Source of the DNA: JAAYLN01 sp964592855
Lineage (GTDB): Bacteria; Verrucomicrobiota; Kiritimatiellia; RFP12; JAAYLN01
DNA: 5,979 nt
Direction: 5' to 3'
Assembly: GCA_964592855.1 (NCBI GenBank)
Contig: CAZQKI010000254.1
Coordinates: 1-5,979 of the forward strand
In this document: positions 1 to 5,979 of the stretch, one piece after another
How positions within the stretch are numbered: position 1 is the stretch's first letter
How the letters are laid out: each line of letters begins with the position of its first letter
Made by a program: the position numbers and the translations under genes
The notes under the pieces: generated by a model
The model's input: only the letters and a program-made list of their open reading frames with translations
Databases searched by the model: none
What the model was told of the DNA's origin: nothing

Positions 1-323
1 TCCGGCGGCCGGCTGCCGATCCCTGGCAAAAGATCGAGATTGATCTCCAATCCCTCGCCCCCGATGGATTGCGTGGACCTGCCGACGGAAAGGTTGCGGT
101 TTCCTATGAGTTCGCGATCCCCAATACGGAGGCATGCAAGGCTCTGGTTAGAACCATTGACCCCACGGTGCAGTTCATGCCCGGCTCGCAGGGCAGGATG
201 CGAGTCCCGAAGACCGGCTGTTTGTGCATAGGCTCCACGCACCAAGCCGGCTATCGCGACGTCCTCAGGAGACTGGCGGAGTTGCCATGCGTCGAACGAA
301 TCGTTGAGTGTCATTTCGAGTAG
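1..323 (+). CDS. C-terminal part of a protein of unknown function (5' end outside window)
   Basis: The frame is open from the left edge (first full codon at 3-5) to a TAG at 321-323, giving 106 visible residues. A TTG at 69 could serve as a start, but the frame continues upstream with protein-like sequence (PADPWQKIEIDLQSL-like stretch), so I treat it as the tail of a longer gene. The tail reads like a compact alpha/beta domain: a strand-like VAVSYEFAIPNT, a helix with ACKALVRTIDP, then GCLCIGSTHQ, a helix with YRDVLRRLAELP and an ending VERIVECHFE. It has five cysteines and no obvious signal peptide or membrane segment in the visible part. I do not recognise the family. It is convergent with the rhs locus and not part of its operon. 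That it is coding is fairly sure; its function is open. Confidence 0.6.
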   Translation, partial: RRPAADPWQKIEIDLQSLAPDGLRGPADGKVAVSYEFAIPNTEACKALVRTIDPTVQFMPGSQGRMRVPKTGCLCIGSTHQAGYRDVLRRLAELPCVERIVECHFE

Positions 324-813
324 TGCGATGTAAGATCGCGTCGAGAAAATAAATGCGAACACCCTTGGGGCATACGGGCATCCGGCATGGCGGGAAGGCA
401 ACAATGGAAAAGATGATAATTGAGTACCAGAAGTTGTACTGTGAGATCTGGTTTGTTTCACAACGGTTCTTCACGGTGGCGATCAGGTTGCGGTTGATCT
501 CGAAGGCACGAGTCCAGGAGTGGCCAGTGGAGGTTGTCATGCCGGAAATGATATCGGTGTTCTGGAGATAACCGTATGTGAAAGTTGACGAGGTGGACGC
601 AATGGACGAGGTGACAGCAATGAAACGCCCGAACTCGTCATGTCCGTATTGGACCGAGTAGTCAGGGCCGAGGGTGAAGCCCGCCGGGCGTCCCAGGTTG
701 TCGGTCTCCCGAGTAATCGCAATGCCGTTCTGCGTCTCGGCAGCAAGCTCAAGACCGTCATATTCGAAGTGGCTGGTGAATGCGCCTGAGGTGATGGCCG
801 AGGTCATCCGCAA
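265..813 (-). pseudogene. Remnant of a second rhs gene (internal YD-repeat fragment)
   Basis: The minus-strand frame is open from 840 (after a TAA at 841-843) to a TGA at 265; the first start-like codons are TTG at 813 and ATG at 807. From about 795 to 430 the translation aligns, without internal stops, to the big Rhs protein around its residues 930-1055 (nt ~3110-2750). Shared landmarks in order are FEYD..LELAAET / FTFND.MQLAAET, a D-x-LGR segment, a Y-x-D-x-GRF segment, an ISG segment, FEINRNLI / FEANRDLI, and NQISQY / TLISQF. Similarity then stops abruptly; residues after ISQY are unrelated and hydrophobic, and the frame runs on into the convergent neighbour. There is no Rhs core end, no tip and no convincing start, so it is a decayed or deletion-derived fragment of a distinct rhs copy, not a recent duplicate of the neighbour. 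It could still be expressed as a short peptide, which I consider unlikely to be functional. Confidence 0.7.
325..339. terminator. Small inverted repeat after the plus-strand stop codon
   Basis: Two bases after the TAG at 321-323 lies a perfect 5-bp inverted repeat, GCGAT / ATCGC, around a 5-base loop (GTAAG). Its position between convergent genes fits a weak terminator. There is no T-run directly after the stem on either strand, and the stem is short, so it may be chance. Confidence 0.15.
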
Positions 814-890
814 ACGCCACGCGCCCAGTTCGGCAATAACTTAGACGCTAATCCGGCGCGCAACATCTGCCTCCCCTTTGTGCAAACATC

Positions 891-1295
891 TCACGGAATA
901 CGCGCCTTAACTTCGCGAAAGGCGGATACGAACAGTTCGTCATCATCCGCAATGGGCGGTAAGCCAGCATGCAAAATGAGTTGAATATTCGTTCCTTCCC
1001 TATTTAGTTTGGCCTTTCGAAACACTTGGGAGTCATCAATAATTGTGATTTTAAAACCGTTGCATTTCATGGGGGTCAGTATCTTGACACCCAGAACATC
1101 GCCAACCGTCTCACGCGTAGATTCCTGATCCCGCCACCCATCTTCAGTATACGCAAATATTACACCTGTCATCTGATCCTCACTTTGAAGTGCGTTGCCA
1201 GTGCCCTCAGACGGTTGCCCTGCCGTGCGAGCCTTACTACATCCCATTGCACTCAACGCAAGCAACAATGAACTGATTCTAAAAAAACGCATCAT
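891..1295 (-). CDS. Small lipoprotein, candidate immunity protein for the Rhs tip
   Basis: This is a complete 134-residue frame with ATG at 1295-1293 and TGA at 893-891. The N-terminus is a lipoprotein signal peptide: MMRFFR, a hydrophobic run ISSLLLALSAMG, then Cys19 in a relaxed lipobox A-M-G-C followed by Ser, which suggests outer-membrane rather than inner-membrane retention by the E. coli +2 rule. After a polar linker (residues ~20-45) there is a globular domain of about 90 residues containing MTGVIFAYTEDGW, VLGVKILTPM and a C-terminal ELFVSAFREVKARIP. I do not recognise the family. The start codon directly follows the rhs stop codon, with a purine-rich ribosome binding site inside the end of rhs, so the two are one translationally coupled unit. 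In polymorphic toxin loci this slot usually holds the immunity gene; a lipidated immunity protein would imply that the toxin acts in the periplasm. That role is inferred from position only. Base composition is low in GC like the toxin tip and unlike the Rhs shell. Confidence 0.75.
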   Translation of the reverse strand: MMRFFRISSLLLALSAMGCSKARTAGQPSEGTGNALQSEDQMTGVIFAYTEDGWRDQESTRETVGDVLGVKILTPMKCNGFKITIIDDSQVFRKAKLNREGTNIQLILHAGLPPIADDDELFVSAFREVKARIP

Positions 1296-4200
1296 CTAAG
1301 GAGTCCCCCCTTTCATGAACTTCCTACAGTCCCATAACCCCGGCTCAATAGTGCCACCTCCGACTGTTCCATCATAGGTGCGTTTTGTGCGACGTTTGCC
1401 CTGCGGGTTATAGTGCGAAGAGCCATACACATCATTTTTAATAAAGACCTCGTCAGGCTCCTCAACTTCTTGGCCATGAGCATTCTTTACTTTCTTCCGG
1501 TAGCCCTTCTTCGTTTCCGGCATACCATGGAAAATACCAAACTGCTCTGACCGAACACGAACCTCTACTTCTTCATCGAGATAACTGAGATTGTTAACAC
1601 GAGTATGCTCAGACTCATGGAAAAGCGTTGTGGCAGCTTGTTCGTCAGACAATTTGTCATTAAGACGGATTTCTGTGTTCCCCGTCTTACTGTTGATAAA
1701 TGTGTTCCCGTTAAGGCTATTCGAGAGATCCGTCTGCTGAATAGTATTGTTGCTCAAAATGAGCCAAAAGTCTGTTGCCGTCTTAAACCGCATGACAACA
1801 ATCTTTATCTGACTCATTTGATCAATAACCCATCGATCTCGATTACAACATATGATCTTGAGAATTCCATCCCGCGTCCACATGCCTAAGTAATCAACCC
1901 AATTTACTGAGTTATTACGAATCATCATATAGAGATGAATGCCACCGGTCTCTTCGACCGGATCTCTGGATAGCCACCTCCCCTGTTCTGGCGCGTAGTA
2001 GCGGTACCCGTAATAATACAATCCCGTCTCGTGATCCAGATATTTGCTGCTGAACCAGAAGTTAAAGTCGTTGGCCATTGGGCCGGCGGCTACAAGGGTT
2101 TTGCCGAAGGCGTCGAATGCGCGGTGGGCGACGTTGGATCCGTTGGCATCCAAGTAGTCGGTGATGTTGCCATTGGCGTCGGCCACGGGATAGTAGGTCT
2201 CGCCATTGCGGATCACGGCCAGGAGTCCGCCGATCCCGCCAGCGCCCTGCAGGCTGCCGCTGAGGTCGGCCCCCCAGACATAGAAGTTCGTTACACCGGC
2301 GGTGGAGGTCTCGGCAACCAGGTTCCAACCGTCATAGATGAACCGATTGGTCACGCCGTTGACCGTCTTTTCCGCCCGGCGGCTCATGTAATCGTACTTG
2401 TGAACCGCCACGACCCCGCCGCCATTGACCCCGATCAGACGGTTTTCGCCATCCCAGACGTACGCAAAGACGGAGTCATTCGTGAGGTTCCCATCCAAAT
2501 CGTAGGCTAGATTCCTGACCCCGCCATTGGTGATCTGCTCATACTGATTGAGTGCGTTGACCGAATAGCAATGTGTCACGGAATTGCTGGTGTCGCCCAC
2601 GCGGTTTCCAATCGCATCAAACACCCACGCAAATTCATTGTCCTTCAACGTGGCGTAGATGAGTTGATTGCGTGCATCGTAGCCAAACAGGTTCGTCGCC
2701 ACCGCGCTGCCCGCATCCAAACGCCGGGTCCGCCTGCCAAGTGCGTCGTTCTCGTAGTCGAATTGCGAGATCAGCGTTTCATCCGCCGCATGTCGGATCT
2801 GCGTGATAAGATCGCGATTGGCCTCGAAGCTTTTCACGGTTTCGATAATGCCATTGCTCCACCCGGAAATCAAACCTGCGTTGGCGAGGTATGTGTAGCT
2901 CCACAGGTTGGATGCCAAGGGGACTGCCGATGACAGGGACGAGAATCTCCCCATGTCCGAATAAGCATAGGCGACGTTTTGCACGCTGGCATCACCTGCC
3001 GTGACTTGATACCCATCAGACCTGCCAAGTTCATCATAGGTCCGATTCAGCGCGGCAAAGGCGTTTGTCTCAGCAGCGAGTTGCATTGCGTCATTGAAGG
3101 TGAAAACGCGAATACCCGTGGCGTCAGTTATGATCTTCTGCAGTCCTAGCCGGTCCAGTGTGAAGCTCACCGGCTGCGTGTTGCCGGAGTAAGCGATGTT
3201 GGTCAGCGAGCCAGCAGCGTCGTAGCTGTAAGCGGTCTCAACCCCACGCGCCCAAACGCGGGTGGCGGGCTTGCCGTCCGGCGTGTAGGAGTAGGCAGTG
3301 CCCTTGCCGTCGGCATACACCTTGTTGGTGAGCACACCGGTGGCGTGCTCGTAGAACCACCGCGTCTCGTCGCCTGTCCCCTCTTCGTCCCGGAACGTCT
3401 TCATCGAGACCCTGCGTCCCTGCGTGTCGTAGCCGGACTCGACGGGGTAGGTCGCACCCCAGGCGAACACGACGTTGCCCAGGCTGTCGTAGGCCGTATG
3501 CACGGTGTTGGTCAGAGCGTCGGTCTCTGAAGTCTGGCGACCAAGCGCATCGTAACCGTACGTCGTGCGGTTACCGGCGGCATTTTCGGTCCAGTCGGCC
3601 TGCCCCAGCGCATTGTAGTGTGTCAGTGTGGCATTTCCCCGCCCGTCGGTGAAGACGGTTCGGCGGGCAAAACCGTCATATTCGTAACGGTTGGTCACGG
3701 ACGTGGCGGTCACCGTCAAGGCGGACTTGCCGGCTATGGAATAAGTCAGGGCGGGTTGGATCGAGTCCGGCGTCTCCAGAACCTGCCAAGAGGATGGCAT
3801 CGCAGTATCCGTGAAGGTCGATGCCCGCGTGACGTTACCCAGCACGTCGACCGTCTCGCTCTGGGTCGTCAGGCTGCCGCAATAGGTGTCGTCCCACCCG
3901 CCGAATCCCGTCAGGCGCACACGGCTGACGCCGGTTGTCAGGCAGGCATCGACGCCGGCCTCGTGCCAAACGGACTGCGCCGTCACACGCCACCAATCGC
4001 CGTTGATCGACTCGTGCCGGGTCGCGGTGGCGCTGATGCGGTCATCCCCTGCGTAATCGATCTGCCCGTCGCCGTCGACGTCAAGCGCGGTGGCGGTCGG
4101 ATTGCCCAGCGCATCATACTGGTAAAGCGTGCCGGGCTGGCCGGTGCGGGTCACGCGCAGGAGGCGGGAACTGGCCCCGTCGTAGAAATTGGAGGTGGTC

Positions 4201-5979
4201 AGCCAGCCGCCGCCGAAGGCGGGAGTCAGGACGCAGGCCACGCGGCCGAGGAAGTCGTAGGTCGTGACGGAGTTGGTGACAGCGGGATAGTCGGAGGATT
4301 CCGTCACGGAAGTCTCGGTGCGGCATCCGTTCACGTTGAAGGATGCGGATCGCTTCATGCGTGTCCACTTGCTATCCCAGAACCGCTCCTCGATGGGCGC
4401 AGCGCCGGGGATCATGATCGTGCGGTTCGTGATGCCCGCGGAGATGGTCTCCTCAATCAGGCGGTACTTGCTGCCGAGGATCACGGACTGGTTGCGGCTG
4501 ACGGTCTGGACGCCGAGCGGATCGGTGACGATGCGGTAGTGGTCCGTCCCGCAGGGATATTCGGTGCGGGTCTGAAGCGGCGCGTAGGCGGGGTCGCGGG
4601 AGGTGTCGTGCCAGACCGTGCGGACGGAGTTGGTTTCGCGTCCCAGGGCATCGGTGAAACTCTCGCTGACGGGGTATCGCCCGTTTGCGCCGGGAAGAGA
4701 ACCCAGCGAGACTTCAGCCACGGCGGACCAGTGATCCTCGCCGGGTATGGCCAGGTACTCCCGGATCGATCCGTCTCGTCCCTGCGACAACTCCAGCCGG
4801 CAGCAGCCCCAGGTGTTTTCCTCGTATGTGCCGTCGAAAAAGAAAGTTGTTTCGAGGCGGCCCTTGTTGTCGTATTGGTAATCCTCCCCTTCGAGTTCAG
4901 AGCCGCTCACGCCGCCGGTGTATAGATAGGTCCTGCGGTGCAGCATGCGGCCGAAGATGGCATCGAGCCGTTCGAACATGTAGGTGCTGACGTGAGGCAG
5001 TCCGTTGGTGTGCGTTGTCGTGCCGGTACGAGTGGTTATATCCAGCACGTCGTTGGTGCCATCGCTGTCGTTGTCCCCGTAGAGGTAGCTCCAGGTCCGG
5101 AGCGTCCCGTCCGACTGTTCCTCGCACAGGGGGCGGCCGCGCATCAGGACGGGGACGTCGGCGTCGTCGATGACGGAGACCGAGACGGAGCGTGCGTTGG
5201 CGGTATCGGCGAAGGCGGCTCCGGCGGTGGCGGCGCGGACGGCGACACGGGTCAGGGTCGGCCAGCCGTCGTTCGTGCCGCGGGAGAAGACGTTCCATTC
5301 GCGGGCGGTCAGGGTGAAGAGGCCATTCTTCACGGCATAGCGGCATGTTTCCCGCGGCAGGCGGGAGTCCTGCCAGGCTCCGCTGTCGCCGGTCAGGGGT
5401 ACGTAGGAGGTGGTGGTGACGATGGCGTCGAAGGACGAGGAATAAACCGCACCGTTAGAGACGGCGAAGGTGGGTGCACTCAAAAAGAAGAAATACGGGG
5501 CGCTGTCCCCGTCGAGCGGCTCCGCCCGGAGGGTTTCGCGTCCCCGCTCGTCGTACTGCCGGTAGTCCCACGAGCCGTCGTCGGAGGTACGGATCTTGGG
5601 CATGCCGTTGACGAGGGGATTGAGGTTGTCCTGCCAGTAGCTCATATATGTGTTGCGCCAGTCGTTGACTTGGCCGTCCCATTCCGAGCGGGTGGTTTCA
5701 CGCCAGGTGGCGGCCTCGCCCTTGCCAATCAGCGTGCGCATCTTCCAACTGCTGTACAGGATCTGGTCTGCCGCCGTGAAAGTAAGGCATTCTGATTTCT
5801 CCCAGGCATCCTGTTCGTCGTCGGGCGGGTAGTCCGTGGCTTCGAGCGATTCCGAGGCCCCGGCCAAATGATCGGTGCGTGTCCAGACGCCGCCGGAATG
5901 GCTGTAGGTCACGCGGCGCAGCGTGTTGGCGGGGCTGGAATTGTCCTCCCGCAGGAAGGTGATGGGTCCGCCCGACCCA
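1296..5979 (-). CDS. Rhs/YD-repeat protein with C-terminal HEXXH metallopeptidase domain (5' end outside window)
   Basis: The frame is open from the right edge to a TAG at 1298-1296, giving about 1,560 residues. A GTG at 5912 is an internal start-like codon, not the true start: coding-like sequence (GGPITFLREDNSSPANTLRR) continues upstream. Residue numbers below count from 5912. The shell has spread YD repeats, for example YQYDALGN (~598), YEYDGFARRT (~742), YGYDALGRQT (~780), YSYDAAGS (~893), FDAIGNR (~1100), YDYMSRR (~1172) and YDGWNLVAET (~1195). Two D-x-D-x-D-G-x-x-D loops occur at 280-288 and 611-619. The Rhs-associated core runs from about 1200 to 1344, with YLDHETGLYYYGYRYY, GRWLSRDP (Asp1317) and a terminal DYLGM (Asp1340-Met1344). 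In known Rhs/TcC proteins this core end folds as an aspartic self-protease that frees the tip inside the hollow shell. The remaining 194 residues are a variable tip with HESEH at 1432-1436. Inferred role: an encapsulated toxin delivered to competitor cells, or a surface/wall-associated toxin. No secretion partner is visible. Confidence 0.92.
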   Translation of the reverse strand, partial: GSGGPITFLREDNSSPANTLRRVTYSHSGGVWTRTDHLAGASESLEATDYPPDDEQDAWEKSECLTFTAADQILYSSWKMRTLIGKGEAATWRETTRSEWDGQVNDWRNTYMSYWQDNLNPLVNGMPKIRTSDDGSWDYRQYDERGRETLRAEPLDGDSAPYFFFLSAPTFAVSNGAVYSSSFDAIVTTTSYVPLTGDSGAWQDSRLPRETCRYAVKNGLFTLTAREWNVFSRGTNDGWPTLTRVAVRAATAGAAFADTANARSVSVSVIDDADVPVLMRGRPLCEEQSDGTLRTWSYLYGDNDSDGTNDVLDITTRTGTTTHTNGLPHVSTYMFERLDAIFGRMLHRRTYLYTGGVSGSELEGEDYQYDNKGRLETTFFFDGTYEENTWGCCRLELSQGRDGSIREYLAIPGEDHWSAVAEVSLGSLPGANGRYPVSESFTDALGRETNSVRTVWHDTSRDPAYAPLQTRTEYPCGTDHYRIVTDPLGVQTVSRNQSVILGSKYRLIEETISAGITNRTIMIPGAAPIEERFWDSKWTRMKRSASFNVNGCRTETSVTESSDYPAVTNSVTTYDFLGRVACVLTPAFGGGWLTTSNFYDGASSRLLRVTRTGQPGTLYQYDALGNPTATALDVDGDGQIDYAGDDRISATATRHESINGDWWRVTAQSVWHEAGVDACLTTGVSRVRLTGFGGWDDTYCGSLTTQSETVDVLGNVTRASTFTDTAMPSSWQVLETPDSIQPALTYSIAGKSALTVTATSVTNRYEYDGFARRTVFTDGRGNATLTHYNALGQADWTENAAGNRTTYGYDALGRQTSETDALTNTVHTAYDSLGNVVFAWGATYPVESGYDTQGRRVSMKTFRDEEGTGDETRWFYEHATGVLTNKVYADGKGTAYSYTPDGKPATRVWARGVETAYSYDAAGSLTNIAYSGNTQPVSFTLDRLGLQKIITDATGIRVFTFNDAMQLAAETNAFAALNRTYDELGRSDGYQVTAGDASVQNVAYAYSDMGRFSSLSSAVPLASNLWSYTYLANAGLISGWSNGIIETVKSFEANRDLITQIRHAADETLISQFDYENDALGRRTRRLDAGSAVATNLFGYDARNQLIYATLKDNEFAWVFDAIGNRVGDTSNSVTHCYSVNALNQYEQITNGGVRNLAYDLDGNLTNDSVFAYVWDGENRLIGVNGGGVVAVHKYDYMSRRAEKTVNGVTNRFIYDGWNLVAETSTAGVTNFYVWGADLSGSLQGAGGIGGLLAVIRNGETYYPVADANGNITDYLDANGSNVAHRAFDAFGKTLVAAGPMANDFNFWFSSKYLDHETGLYYYGYRYYAPEQGRWLSRDPVEETGGIHLYMMIRNNSVNWVDYLGMWTRDGILKIICCNRDRWVIDQMSQIKIVVMRFKTATDFWLILSNNTIQQTDLSNSLNGNTFINSKTGNTEIRLNDKLSDEQAATTLFHESEHTRVNNLSYLDEEVEVRVRSEQFGIFHGMPETKKGYRKKVKNAHGQEVEEPDEVFIKNDVYGSSHYNPQGKRRTKRTYDGTVGGGTIEPGLWDCRKFMKGGTP
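1299..1880 (-). other. Variable C-terminal tip of the Rhs protein: predicted zinc metallopeptidase toxin domain
   Basis: This is the part of the rhs gene after the core end DYLGM (residues 1345-1538 counted from 5912). It starts WTRDGILKIICC, passes through a predicted beta-rich stretch (NTFINSKTGNTEIRLND) and reaches the helix DEQAATTLFHESEHTRV with HEXXH at 1432-1436. About ten residues later the acidic helix LDEEVEVRVRSEQF offers Glu1447, Glu1448 or Glu1450 as a third zinc ligand, the layout seen in many small HEXXH-E toxin and phage peptidase domains. The C-terminal 80 residues are basic and polar (KKGYRKKVKN, GKRRTKRTYDG), ending MKGGTP. Hand counts of 60-base rows give about 40-42% GC here (rows at 1621, 1741 and 1861) against 72-80% in shell rows at 3241 and 5221. 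A charged residue in the fourth motif position (HESEH) departs from the strict protease consensus. The exact family and substrate are unknown. Confidence 0.65.
1304..1313 (-). promoter_or_regulatory. Ribosome binding site of the lipoprotein gene, embedded in the rhs 3' end
   Basis: On the minus strand AAAGGGGGGA lies 8 bases before the ATG at 1295. The same bases encode Lys-Gly-Gly near the end of the Rhs protein (…MKGGTP, stop). The stop TAG (1298-1296) and the ATG are directly adjacent, which favours re-initiation and fixes this ATG as the start. An immediately following second ATG (1292-1290) is a possible alternative. Confidence 0.6.
4056..4082 (-). other. Calcium-binding-like loop in the Rhs shell (second)
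   Basis: These codons encode DVDGDGQID (Asp611, 613, 615, Gly616, Asp619 counted from 5912), again fitting D-x-D-x-D-G-x-x-D. The loop directly follows the YD repeat YQYDALGNPTATAL and is followed by YAGDDR. Such loops recur in Rhs shells of this type, where they may rigidify the spiral; that role is inferred. Confidence 0.4.
5057..5075 (-). other. Calcium-binding-like loop in the Rhs shell (first)
   Basis: Codons within this stretch encode DNDSDGTND (Asp280, 282, 284, Gly285, Asp288 counted from 5912; the loop runs a few bases left to about 5049). It matches the D-x-D-x-D-G-x-x-D pattern of EF-hand, dockerin and thrombospondin type 3 calcium loops. It precedes VLDITTRTG, so it sits between shell strands rather than in a recognisable dockerin pair. 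Calcium binding is inferred from the motif only. Confidence 0.4.

Noticed and set aside
363..400. Triple ATGCC-like direct repeat on the minus strand between the rhs remnant and the convergent gene
   Set aside because: Units are only about 6-8 bases, imperfect, and form no clear stem or array.
353..571. Plus-strand open frame of 72 codons
   Set aside because: Most of it is antisense to the rhs remnant, which shows clear homology on the minus strand.
841..868. Integron-type attC-like site between lipoprotein and rhs remnant
   Set aside because: There are GTT- and AAC-containing ends and some inverted symmetry, but the core-site consensus and the spacing of paired boxes are not met.
2031..2510. 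Plus-strand open frame of 159 codons opposite the Rhs core
   Set aside because: Overlaps the best-conserved part of the Rhs core on the other strand, with no ribosome binding site or recognisable domain.
3618..4925. Long plus-strand open frame of 435 codons opposite the rhs gene
   Set aside because: It lies wholly antisense to clear YD-repeat coding sequence of high GC; its translation is Gly/Ala/Val/Arg-rich low-information sequence with no motif, as expected for a shadow frame.
4938..5795. Plus-strand open frame of 285 codons opposite the rhs gene
   Set aside because: Same situation: a Gly/Val/Ala-rich translation produced by the complementary strand of the Rhs shell.

Overview
The window is dominated by the 3' part of one large minus-strand rhs (YD-repeat) gene. 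It starts beyond the right edge and ends at 1296, with about 1,560 codons visible. The style of the YD shell (a Trp-Gly-Cys-Cys segment, D-x-D-x-D-G-x-x-D loops, a Tyr-rich core ending in GRWLSRDPVEETGG) and the high GC of its core recall Rhs proteins of the Kiritimatiellota / Verrucomicrobiota / Lentisphaerota group. This assignment is from memory of the family and is only moderately secure.

Layout from right to left, in the direction of transcription of the minus strand. (1) 5979-~1880: the Rhs shell and its C-terminal core domain. (2) ~1880-1299: a variable C-terminal domain of about 194 residues that carries an HEXXH zinc-peptidase motif. It is clearly AT-richer than the shell, as expected for an exchangeable toxin tip. 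(3) 1295-891: a 134-residue lipoprotein whose ATG directly abuts the rhs stop codon and whose ribosome binding site lies inside the last rhs codons. By position it is the best candidate for the cognate immunity protein. (4) 840-~430: a second, shorter piece of rhs, homologous to an internal part of the big protein but without a core end or tip, so a remnant. (5) 1-323, plus strand: the C-terminal 106 residues of an unrelated protein of unknown function, convergent with the rhs locus.

As a system, this reads as a polymorphic toxin locus: an Rhs carrier shell, a predicted metallopeptidase warhead, a coupled lipoprotein as probable immunity protein, and debris of an older rhs copy downstream. 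No tRNA, rRNA, CRISPR array or insertion sequence was recognised. No secretion genes are in the window, so the export route is unknown.
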